From: Schizochytrium sp. CCTCC M209059
Taxonomy: Eukaryota; Sar; Bigyra; Thraustochytrida; Thraustochytriidae
Reading direction: 5' to 3'
Length of the DNA stretch: 19,306 bases
NCBI GenBank assembly: GCA_000818945.1
Contig: KN805429.1
Coordinates: 166,045 to 185,350 of the forward strand
Shown here: positions 10,601 to 15,409 of the stretch, in pieces
Layout of the letters: each line of letters begins with the position of its first letter
Numbering within the stretch: position 1 is the stretch's first letter
Translations under genes and position numbers: made by a program
The notes under the pieces: generated by a model
The model's input: the letters and a program-made list of their open reading frames with translations, nothing else
Database searches by the model: none
Told to the model about the DNA's origin: nothing

Positions 10601-13600
10601 TCAGCGATGCCCTGTGTGAGACGGAAGAAGCCGTTCTCACGGTGGTCATTGACAACCCGAGTGCTCAGCGGCTTGTGTTTCCTCAGCGAACCTCGTCCGA
10701 CACTCGCACTCACCCGCTTTGCATTACATTTCGGCGCGACATGAATGCGAGCTTGCAAAAGATATATGACGTGCGCGTGCAAGCCCTTGGGATCGAAAAC
10801 GCGAGTCTGACAGATGTGATTGTCGGCGAGACGACGGAAATTTTCTTTCAAGGTACTGGGATTGCCGAGGGCGATCTTGTTAAATGGGTCTCTTCCGAAG
10901 AAGTTGAGGATCACCTTGACTGCGACAGCGCGACCAGCCTTACAATGTCGCTGGAAGGCGACGCGATGGGCGCCGCGAATATTGCATCCCAGGTTTTTGC
11001 GCTAGGAACGTCTCAAGCTGTCCTATGCTACAAATTTGAAGGTCACGCACGGTACAGGCTATATGAGAACATAGGTCTTGTCGTCAACACCGTGTACTCT
11101 TTGAGTCCGCCTCACGCCATCGTGAACTCGACGCAGTCCATGGTGCTGGACCTCGCCATGGTGCGCGCCGGAGACAAGGTTCGCTTTGTTCCGGAAGGAA
11201 GCTCGTGCAATGACGAGGATGTCCAGGACATGGGGGAGACACTAGATGTGAAGATTGTCGTCTGCGAGCAGGTCAGCGCCCCGGCCAACGCCAGCAAGGC
11301 ACCTTATACGAATAAGTGTGCGCAGATTGCGACAACGTTTTCGAGTCTGCCATCCGCAGGAAGTTCTGTGTTTCTCTGCTACAAATTCGCACGTGAATCC
11401 TCTTATGCTTCGTTCCCGGACGTAAGAGTGCGTGTTGTAGCTCCGACGTTGACAGCACAGAGCAGCAACTTCTTCGTCTCTGGTGTAAGCAAGACACTGG
11501 AATTGACGGGTTCCTTTGGGATCTCCTCCGGAGACAAGTACAAGTTCGTCAAGTATGATGTGGAGTCTTGCGACAATGCGACAGACGTTGCGGAGAAGGC
11601 GGTTTCAACCACGGTTTTGGGAGACGATGACGCTCTCATCAGTGGCACTGCGAGTCTCGAGGTTGACATCGACATTGGTACAGTCGATGAAGCAAACCTT
11701 CTCAAACACCGTCCATACCGACTTTGCTACCGTTTCGGCGCAAGTGGACCTATGCTCTTGTACAAACAGAGAACGCTCACGGGGCTTAAATTATCCAAGG
11801 TCTTGCTCGCGACGCGGCCCGACAGTGTCGTTGCAGGTGCGAAGGTGGTATTCGAGTTCCACGGTCAAGGCGTTGCCGATGGAGACACGGCCAAATGGGT
11901 TGGAAGCGGCGATGCGTGCGACGCTGATGGCGCAGCAGGGTCCTCTGCGCAGCTCGTGATTGAGCAGCGCGCAAGTTTCCAATTCGATTCGGGGATTTCC
12001 AATTTGCTCCTTTGCTACAAATTCCAAGACGAACCCTTTGTAGCTTACCCGTCGCTCGTTCTCGGGCGCGTGGCCTACGATGAGATGGTAGTTTCTGCGG
12101 CAAGCAGCAATTCAAGTACCACCACAACGGAAGGCGACGCGGCGCTCTCGAGCGAGGAGGTCGTTTCGGAAAAGCTTTTAGAGGAGCAGACCAAGATTGA
12201 CAGTAAGTTGCAGCAAGAGGCACGTCTTACTATCTCGCTGGATCGCGACTTTGCGGAGCTCAAACCAGGTTCTGAAGCGGAGAGCACGTTTAAGGCGAGC
12301 TTTGTGGAAGACATGCGCAAGAGTCTGGGGATCCCGTCGGATCGTATTCGTATCACCGGCCTGAGTAGTGGTTCCGTGATTGTGAACTTTATCATTTTGC
12401 CACCCACATCGGATGACGATACCCTCCCGGCGGAAACTGCAGCTGCTATTCTTGTGGAAAAGGTTCTCGATATCGAAAGTGATCTGTACACAGAATCGGC
12501 CGTGCTGGGCAGCGTCAAGCGGGACGTCCCCGTGGAGGTCGTCGTGTTACCGAACGAAGATGCGCTTGCGCGAGCCAACGAAACGGCAACTGCTCAGCTG
12601 GCGCAACAAGAATCCGATCTCGAAATCGTGGACTATCAAGAGGGAGGCTTGGTCATTTTTTCCAAAGCCGTCAAAGTTGCAGTCGAAGAATTTGACTCGT
12701 ACGTTGACCTTCGTGTTCTCCGAGAGCACGGTTCTTCCGGGACGCTACACGTAGATTTTACAACACGCGACGGAACAGCGCTAGCTGGCGTTCACTACAC
12801 GCGGAGTGAGGGTTCTTTGGCCTTTCGCGACAAGGAGACGGAAAAGACCATTCGCATCCCAATTCTGCGTGATGACGCCGTGGGACCTCCCTTCCGATGG
12901 TTCGTTGCCGAGCTGTCTCTTCCGCGCACATATGAAGATGCCAAGCTGGGGACGCGGACCACGGCTCTTGTGAAGATCTTTGACTTTGGGGACGGAGAGC
13001 AGCTTGTTGGTGATGCCTTTACCATCGAGTCTGGGACGAGCAATGAGACGCATGGTTGGTCCGTCTCGCACAATGTAGTCAATGAAGCGACCAATGCCTG
13101 GGTCGATGTGCACGGTCTTTTCAGTGCGGACAAGCTGTACGCGAGTGAGGAGTATAATGAGCGCTGTGACTTTGCAAGTTCGATTGGCCCGTGCACGTAT
13201 TCATGCGAGTACGGAGGTAGCTACGCGCTCTCTTCGGGGCGCGATGATGGTGTGCTCGAGTTGTCTGGGTCGGAAACCTCGTACGTCGCGTCCGCGGAAC
13301 CTTGGGACTCTTCCATCACGACTGCATTTACGGTATCCATGTGGGTGCGCATGGCAGAGGGCGCAAGCCCGACGGGTCGCGAGACTATGCTGTCGTACCA
13401 GGTTGCTGGTCAAAGCGGACTGAACGAGATCGCGTTGGTGAACCCGAGTGATCTCACGCTGGTCGTGCATGGCCGCCTTGACGCTCTTCGCCTGAGCGGA
13501 GAGTCTTCTGGGATCGATGTAAGTGATGGCGCGTGGCACTTCATCGCAGTCTCGTGGACCTCTGCGGGCGGTGAGGTCTTCTTTTATCACAATGGGTTGC

Positions 13601-14403
13601 TCGCAGCAGAGGTTGGACCACTACGCGCAGACACTGCAATTGTTGAGGGAGGTGCCTGGGTCGTGGGACAAGCGCAGGGCGCCGAACCATGCTCTGCAAG
13701 AACTGGCTGTAGCTTTGTGCCTGGTCGTGCTTTCAGCGGAACTGTGCAGAATGTACGTGTGTGGAGTCAAGCGCGGTCGCTGGAGCAGGTACAAGGTGGA
13801 ATGCGCTGGCCATTTACCCTTTACCAGGGTAGTTTGCATTTGTATTGGCGTTTCCGTGTTGACGACAGTATCCTTGGCGTTGTCAGCAACATCGCCTTGG
13901 CTGGGGGAGACCACGATGGTCTCCTTGGTGCAGGTGCGATTCTTGGGGATGGGGCCCCTTCGACGCACCAAAACTACCCTTGCGGAAAGGTGCATCAGAA
14001 TGTGTTTTACTTTGAGGCTCCAGCGCGCTACCAAGGCGACTTGCGAAACGCGTACAATGGTCGACTGCAATTTGAGCTTTTCTCCTCGAGTCAACACGGG
14101 ACACCTCGCGATACGCGGGGGACAGTTGTTCTTGAGGGTGGAGGTCTGGTTCTATCGAATGCCTTGCTTGGTTTTCCAACAACTACACAATCTTCAGGCT
14201 GGCGTGGATATTCTTTAGTTTTGCAGGAAGATCAAGGCTGGATCGTTGAGCCCTCGGGAGCGCAGGCCACTTTTGAGGAGTTTTGGAGCGTTTTGCGCAA
14301 TGTGACGCGTCTTGGTATCCGCGGCGATCTCATGGAGTATTCACGTGAGGGCTCAGGGCAAGAGACCACATATTTGAATAATGTGGCCTTAATCAAGGTA
14401 TAA
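1..14403 (+). CDS. Giant secreted/cell-surface repeat protein (adhesin-like), 5'-partial
   Basis: Single uninterrupted frame of 4800 codons ending in TAA. Order by residue: about 1-2960, 26 tandem Ig-like units of ~113 aa; about 2965-4030, ten units with a conserved Cys pair; about 4031-4060, Ser/Thr/Glu linker; 4075-4186, SEA-like module; 4204-4335, Calx-beta; about 4408-4625, LamG-like; about 4668-4800, laminin IV (laminin B). No transmembrane helix or GPI signal is visible at the C-terminus, which ends in the last laminin IV strand, so a secreted matrix protein or tethering from the missing N-terminus is likely. The Met at codon 1 is also the Met that opens units 2-5, and no signal peptide follows it, so I treat the 5' end as cut by the window. 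Dense N-x-S/T sites fit passage through the secretory pathway. The role in adhesion or wall/ectoplasmic matrix is inferred from domain types only; I recognise no named orthologue. Confidence 0.9.
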   Translation: MDDTAPTLVDVGLDLNNGTLMVMFSEFVNASTWDFNRISLASGGFNVTLDGAILVETDFGEWVVLQVTEEHRAAVTAEVAAGSDVLVTLTTGFVKDFAGNDADAVSDQSVTLSMDDTAPTFVEAGLDLNNGTLMIMFSEFVNASTWDFSRISLASGGFDVTLDGAILVETSAGEQVVLQVTEEHRAAVSAEVAAGSDVLVTLTMGFVKDFAGNDADAVSDQSVTLVMDDTAPTLVHVGLDLNNGTLMIMFSEFVNPSTWDFSRVSLASGGFNVALDGAILVETGFGERVVLQVTEEHRAAVTAEVAAGSDVLVTLAMGFVKDFAGNDADAVSDQNVNLVMDDTAPTFVDAGLDLNNGTLMVMFSEFVNASTWDFSRISLASGGFDVTLDGAILVETSAGEQVVLQVTEEHRAAVTAEAAAGNDVFVTLTTGFVKDFAGNDADAVSNQNATLVMDDTAPTLVNAGLDLNNGTLKVKFSEFVNASTWDFNRISLASGSFNVALDGAILIDASFSEQVVLQVTEEHRAAVTAEVATGNDVLVTLTTGFVKDFAGNDVAAGSNETMAIVDDATDPAFVFAELDLNSGTLIAMFSEFVNSSTLNQSHIALTCGNFVSSLDEATLIDTGVGEEIVLHLTEEHRAQISAEVVAGNDVIVALTSEFVRDFAGNSVVAANNASITKTDDTTQPMYVSADLDLNNGTLVVIFSEFVNSSTWDYSRISLASGSFNVTLDGATLVDTDVGDVIILHLTEEHRAHITAQVSDGQVVTLALSSGFIKDFAENDGVVANDQSIVKIDDTTNPTFVSGELDLNNGTLVVMMSEIVNATTWDSSRVSLTSGDFSAALTGATLIDTGMGNLTVLHLTEDYRAQISAQVADGNDVFISLTSGFVKDFAGNDLLAVSDEAMVKKDDLTPPNFVSGDLDLNNGTLMVSFSEFVNSTTLNVGGISLVSGDFSVALHGSTLLDTAFDNAVVLHMMEEHRAQISAQVAAGYDVLLTLNSGFIRDFAGNGNAATNDESIARIDDAMNPAFISANLDLNNGTVLVMFSEFVNATTWDVGRISFSSGDFNETLKEATLIDTDFGDSIVLLLAEKHRAHITAQVANGNGVFLTLSSGFVQDFAGNNLTAISNQTIGKLDDTTEPTFISADLDLNNGTLMVVFSEFVNSTTWGFNQISLASGDLNAPLDGATLIDTGFGDFLVLLLSEEHRAHITAQVANGNGVFLTLSSGFVQDFAGNNLSAISNQTIGKLDDTTEPTFISADLDLNNGTLIVKFSEFVNASTWDFSRISLASGSFNVTLDGAILVDTGFGEQVVLRVTEEHRAAVTAEVAAGNDVVVALTSEVVQDFAGNSVVAANNESSTKIDDTTQPIYVSADLDLNNGTLMVMFSEFVNASTWNFSRISLASGGFNVTLDGAILIDTGFGEQVVLQVTEEHRAAVTAEVAAGNDVLVTLNTGFVKDFAGNDADAVSDQSVTLVMDDTAPTFVEAGLDLNNGTLMVMFSEFVNASTWDFSRISLASGGFNVTLDGAVLIDSGFGEHVVLQITEEHRASITAERSAGYDVFITLSMGFVQDFAKNDANAVSGEIVGTKDDQMSPSFASVNLDLNNGILSLIWDEIVNASTWTEDRVSLTSGGFNASLIGSILLENGWTNTVPLQLPEDQRAAITAEVATSSEVFITLAAGFVQDFAQNDAVSTSNELVTKVDDTTLPEFVSAGVDLNNGTLMVLFSEFVNASSWSGTLVSIKCGALDQNLVTALLLLEDIIDDQIVLQLPEFQRAAVTAEVSAENNITISLTSGSIQDFAQNNVLQTVDAELDRVDDTTVPLFVSADLDLNNGTLVIAFSEFVNSSAWRPSLGTLSGGAYQAHMTDAILLNGDVNEFLEIALSEEQRAALTAEVVAGNEVQIALDADFVRDFAGNAAAALPATVVNKIDDALASSLSDASLDLNNGELVFSFSEFINASTWRAELATLSSGSYFTQLTGATLIDDTVDDHVLVHLTEPQRSELASNFANGTLIYLNLSSGFVSDYAGVHATSLSSYEVLCTADTLSPEFISAALDCNTGSLALEFNEFVVPPTWNPEGIKLASGTYQVSANSADFLSTVNSDSVALILDEADRSKFSGRDKNGEIVSIQVFSNLIEDSAGNQIVPRTITATTVPDTTSPNSTSSTLDLNNGTLEVAFSEFVVPSTHNASKLYLASTMYSTRGGELAALLETTIQDKVRLHFGEIERSLLARAALTDDLQIYLENGFVEDAAANPSEPYVDLVPVVMDATQPFLLASSLDIETRHLMLNFSELVFADDPRQVRILTGDLDISLGLELSSEGEAISLLPSLSAVWDITLSSEQQVHVANVSANGQSEIVVSILADAALDFGNNSVVNETMSVVVTPDTTPPSILASSIDLGIMVASFNVSEFVDHVDLSSVSIQGITVESIARILENRYSGELVLELRSNDLKDQATLAYLAGGSVTHTLAMGAFADVVGNDISATGSQPFATVVPDTVRPLLLNITVDLGSKEVYAVFDETVTNVSWTHLALQSTNQTASVTLDPYDPAEPASSNIEQLYTMPESVHLAASLIGTDLASVAILANAFSDLSSNTNLAIVGQPFTLLVQDGVVPEVVGGEIFIDLGTGALRFNLSEHISISSVDLSKILLVDESDGSTRNLHALQSTVLTGTSYATQLDIIIDVESRIFAVIAHKWTGVLTLRFEAEAFQDASGNPNNAQTLSVAEIVPDLIEPSVTKVDLDLNAEVLHVEFSEPINVTRVNALAEILSESLFITTEANYSVPFELSAPANGTPQVFASAVNFPIAESARREMNVAALSASSFRLAYLASSNAFLDAADNSVPYDDSFSSFDVATLTLDTTPPMVEAVTVEIKHGRIIFSGDESLDPSRLDVSKVVIESSLTLDIAECEVQNISSLAEANEFIMSDAQIVLYLPFMDNASDVHMTLLPGVVSDVMGNANTQPFDFVLSPDTTFFETRIMAVNFVQIVRGAVKSIEFIGTGLSSGQSAKWVSGADCTAQGVSLNDGTGSGSHVVNVEAGNVGPYRTVSQPIAFDVESDPTDFSLCYESELYEAWTMTVFAVQSFSQDSGADDHIVVGVPKSQTFQGVGVQPGDMVKWVTTVDECDEVTAPVHHATNTAAAVSSALRVANLQIGPRTDASFEDPVLTLCYKFNTEPYFFFEEFTLEVHRVVSMLSTDRLVATQTKTMEFFGVNLAPDVDRLVWVQTANASSDTDCETEDIQLDLYPEALLTGYQNVAVSIEFAPLPERGYSLCYGFQSEPLRLYTEITLLPCEIVAYNVSQGSHHVAVRDVSKIFYFHGSGFDETVDRISWTPDPSNVDACALYPASIGQKMTGEHYSSGYGPLSFDATIDVAYLCYGFGTSEPWQIYEDVFLQVRAVNSVNLTRTIANLNPPEIVGFTGAYLFADDRAKYVPRVSGLTDVELCALTASQGATETLRLGSVSFGATAPLVFPAPSASVPYVLCYAHEIEPFALYPELKMQVDGLVSFTPTEYIEGLEYSVNFEAIGLEEDDIVRFIETEDGAAVSDALCETEEAVLTVVIDNPSAQRLVFPQRTSSDTRTHPLCITFRRDMNASLQKIYDVRVQALGIENASLTDVIVGETTEIFFQGTGIAEGDLVKWVSSEEVEDHLDCDSATSLTMSLEGDAMGAANIASQVFALGTSQAVLCYKFEGHARYRLYENIGLVVNTVYSLSPPHAIVNSTQSMVLDLAMVRAGDKVRFVPEGSSCNDEDVQDMGETLDVKIVVCEQVSAPANASKAPYTNKCAQIATTFSSLPSAGSSVFLCYKFARESSYASFPDVRVRVVAPTLTAQSSNFFVSGVSKTLELTGSFGISSGDKYKFVKYDVESCDNATDVAEKAVSTTVLGDDDALISGTASLEVDIDIGTVDEANLLKHRPYRLCYRFGASGPMLLYKQRTLTGLKLSKVLLATRPDSVVAGAKVVFEFHGQGVADGDTAKWVGSGDACDADGAAGSSAQLVIEQRASFQFDSGISNLLLCYKFQDEPFVAYPSLVLGRVAYDEMVVSAASSNSSTTTTEGDAALSSEEVVSEKLLEEQTKIDSKLQQEARLTISLDRDFAELKPGSEAESTFKASFVEDMRKSLGIPSDRIRITGLSSGSVIVNFIILPPTSDDDTLPAETAAAILVEKVLDIESDLYTESAVLGSVKRDVPVEVVVLPNEDALARANETATAQLAQQESDLEIVDYQEGGLVIFSKAVKVAVEEFDSYVDLRVLREHGSSGTLHVDFTTRDGTALAGVHYTRSEGSLAFRDKETEKTIRIPILRDDAVGPPFRWFVAELSLPRTYEDAKLGTRTTALVKIFDFGDGEQLVGDAFTIESGTSNETHGWSVSHNVVNEATNAWVDVHGLFSADKLYASEEYNERCDFASSIGPCTYSCEYGGSYALSSGRDDGVLELSGSETSYVASAEPWDSSITTAFTVSMWVRMAEGASPTGRETMLSYQVAGQSGLNEIALVNPSDLTLVVHGRLDALRLSGESSGIDVSDGAWHFIAVSWTSAGGEVFFYHNGLLAAEVGPLRADTAIVEGGAWVVGQAQGAEPCSARTGCSFVPGRAFSGTVQNVRVWSQARSLEQVQGGMRWPFTLYQGSLHLYWRFRVDDSILGVVSNIALAGGDHDGLLGAGAILGDGAPSTHQNYPCGKVHQNVFYFEAPARYQGDLRNAYNGRLQFELFSSSQHGTPRDTRGTVVLEGGGLVLSNALLGFPTTTQSSGWRGYSLVLQEDQGWIVEPSGAQATFEEFWSVLRNVTRLGIRGDLMEYSREGSGQETTYLNNVALIKV
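3730..4740 (+). repeat. Second homogenised block: units 12-14
   Basis: Units 12-14 are again nearly identical in DNA to units 1-5, although units 6-11 between the blocks are clearly diverged. The unit 13/14 junction (about 4370-4440) matches the unit 1/2 junction (about 300-370), including the SDQSVTL and FVEAG stretches. Unit 12 has a first half like unit 5 and a second half like unit 6. This is best explained by segmental duplication or gene conversion inside the gene. Confidence 0.75.
8893..12090 (+). repeat. Ten-unit array with conserved Cys pair (KWV...C...LCYKF)
   Basis: A second family of about 100-115 aa units, unrelated in sequence to the first. Each has a G-x-G-x-x-x-x-D-x-x-K-[WF]-V strand, a Cys, a variable stretch, an LCY[KG]F strand and usually an EP...LY/IY tail leading to a short beta strand. 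Cys pairs are 3007/3056, 3115/3159, 3225/3263, 3331/3366, 3434/3473, 3539/3574, 3641/3676, 3736/3793, 3857/3909 and 3973/4005. The fixed pair implies one intradomain disulfide and an extracellular setting. The N-terminal half recalls IPT/TIG-type Ig folds, but I cannot name a Pfam family with confidence. Confidence 0.8.
12223..12558 (+). other. SEA-like module with GSVIV motif (residues 4075-4186)
   Basis: The segment follows a Ser/Thr-rich linker. It shows a beta strand (LTISLDRDF), an amphipathic helix region (FKASFVEDMRKSL), a strand with RIRITGL, then GSVIVNF at residues 4124-4130. SEA domains share this beta-alpha-beta layout and self-cleave at a G-S-[VI]-V-V-like turn between Gly and Ser. 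The motif and position fit, but overall similarity is weak, and similar GS-V-V strands occur in protist proteins not known to be cleaved. Confidence 0.45.
12610..13005 (+). other. Calx-beta domain (residues 4204-4335)
   Basis: Hallmarks are the opening YQEGG turn, the strand VDLRVLREHG, the motif TRDGTALAGVHYT at residues 4255-4267 (family consensus T-x-DGTA-x-x-G-x-DY), and a closing strand LVKIFDFGDGE. Calx-beta modules occur in Na/Ca exchangers and in many extracellular adhesion proteins, where acidic loops bind Ca2+. Here the D of the usual G-x-DY is replaced by H (GVHY), so Ca2+ binding is uncertain. Confidence 0.85.
13222..13875 (+). other. LamG / concanavalin-like domain (residues ~4408-4625)
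   Basis: Core strands are recognisable: FTVSMWVRM (4443-4451), DGAWHFIAVSW (4509-4519, the classic D-G-x-WH-x-x-A strand), FFYHNG, and VQNVRVWSQARSL (4582-4594, the usual terminal D/N-VR-x-W strand). A CSARTGC loop sits before the last strands. LamG-3/pentraxin-like folds bind glycans or protein partners in matrix and surface proteins. Confidence 0.85.
13990..14400 (+). other. Laminin IV (laminin B) domain at the extreme C-terminus
   Basis: Residues 4668-4800 match the laminin IV type A core: YFEAPARYQGD at 4670-4680 (consensus W-x-F-x-AP-x-x-F-GD), NGRLQFEL, a GGGLVL strand, GYSLVLQE, an FEEFWSVLRNVTRLGIRGDL stretch, and YLNNVAL at 4791-4797. The domain is known from laminins, perlecan and scattered bacterial and protist secreted proteins. 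Its usual N-terminal strand (x-GW-x-V-x) may lie before the LamG domain, at residues 4352-4356. Confidence 0.8.
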
Positions 14404-14410
14404 AGAAACG

Positions 14411-14453
14411 AATGGATGAATGCATGAGTGAGTGAGTGAGTGAATGAATGAGA
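14411..14453. repeat. Tetranucleotide microsatellite (TGAG/TGAA)n
   Basis: Immediately after the stop codon of the giant gene the DNA is an imperfect run of ATGA/GTGA/GAAT tetramers. It lies in the presumed 3' UTR and has no evident coding role. Confidence 0.85.
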
Positions 14454-14473
14454 GATTCCAATCAAAGACGATG

Positions 14474-14647
14474 ATTTTACTGAAGCACTGGCGGCTTTCG
14501 AGAAGCGAGATCTTGTCTTGACTTTTTCTCCATCAAGCAAGTTAACTTTATTGATTTAGTTTTTGAAACGAGAGACCTTCGTATTGGCTTCCACATCAAA
14601 CAAGTTGAATTTATTGACTCACTGTTAGCTTTCGGAACGTGATACCC
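14474..14647. repeat. Three degenerate ~65-nt tandem copies in convergent spacer
   Basis: Copies begin near 14476, 14547 and 14610. The last two share TTTATTGA-T at their starts, a central GTTTTTGAAACG / GCTTTCGGAACG stretch, and the lead-in CATCAA(G/A)CAAGTT(A/G)A. The first copy keeps GGCTTTCGAGAAGCG at the central position. Function is unknown; they could be 3' UTR elements or relics of an element. Confidence 0.55.
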
Positions 14648-14660
14648 GAACCGCGCTTCA

Positions 14661-14664
<4 letters not shown>

Positions 14665-14693
<29 letters not shown>
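14665..14693. repeat. T29 homopolymer (A29 on the Nop16 sense strand)
   Basis: Twenty-nine uninterrupted T on the + strand. Read in the Nop16 direction this is an A29 tract starting about 90 nt after its stop codon. It may be a simple homopolymer or the genomic trace of a reverse-transcribed poly(A) tail. Confidence 0.9.
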
Positions 14694-14697
<4 letters not shown>

Positions 14698-14782
14698 TGC
14701 AAGGAAATGAATAGGAAATGAATGTGCAAAACGTGAAAAGCAGTTGAGAAAATGTGTTTTCGTACAGATGTTCGTTTTGTTT

Positions 14783-15409
14783 CTACACGGGCGAGAGTCC
14801 CGTCTCGCGAAATTTGACGAAGCGTTGCGCCTTGCGCCGCAGGTGACCCATGGGGTGTTGGTAAATGTTGAGTTTAATGTCTCGGCACATGGCCTTGTAG
14901 TCCGTGCCATATTTGTCAACAAGTGGTGCAATAAAGAGACAATCTTCTTCACTCATCCAGTGAGCTGGGCGTCGGCGCTCTGTGAGTCCTCTGTGCGAGA
15001 GAGCAGTGTCTTGGTCGATGCCTTTATCATCGACGGCCTTTTGCAGGATATCGGCGACTCTGGGTTCGGAAGCATTAGCGGCAACCTTTTCGTTTTTAGC
15101 TTCTGTCACAGACGCTGACTTTTGCTTCTTGGCGCTGGTATCGTTTGCTGCCTTTGCTGCCTTTTCTGCTTCGCGCTTGCGCTTGGCATAGCGCGCGCCC
15201 TCTGCAGGTTCTGTAAAGACGGCGCCAGTCTCTACGGCTGCGTTTGCGTCAGTGGCAAGACCAAATTTTTCGTAATTCTTCTTGAGCGTCCCCTTTTTCC
15301 ATGCTTTCTGCACCACGTTGTTGCCCTGGATGCGCGACGCCCTTTGGTCTTTTGCCCTGCGAACCACCTTGGGGCCCTTGCGCTTGAGGTTCTTGCCGTA
15401 CCCGGGCAT
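14783..15409 (-). CDS. NOP16: Nop16-like ribosome biogenesis protein
   Basis: 208 residues, similar to the usual Nop16 size of about 180-230. Nop16 is a nucleolar factor that helps assemble the 60S ribosomal subunit. Family signs are the very basic start MPGYGKNLKRKG, the N-terminal block I-x-x-NNVVQKAW...T-x-x-NYEKFGL (27-51), a charged Lys/Ala-rich middle (about 70-115), and the C-terminal block MSEEDCLFIAPLVDKYG followed by DYKAMCRDIKLN (152-181) and HLRRK (189-193). The start chosen is the ATG at 15409-15407, with A at -3; no in-frame ATG lies upstream. No intron is seen. It converges on the giant gene and diverges from the gene beginning at 15949, with which it may share promoter sequence. 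An A29 tract follows downstream. Confidence in the family is high; function is by homology. Confidence 0.9.
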   Translation of the reverse strand: MPGYGKNLKRKGPKVVRRAKDQRASRIQGNNVVQKAWKKGTLKKNYEKFGLATDANAAVETGAVFTEPAEGARYAKRKREAEKAAKAANDTSAKKQKSASVTEAKNEKVAANASEPRVADILQKAVDDKGIDQDTALSHRGLTERRRPAHWMSEEDCLFIAPLVDKYGTDYKAMCRDIKLNIYQHPMGHLRRKAQRFVKFRETGLSPV

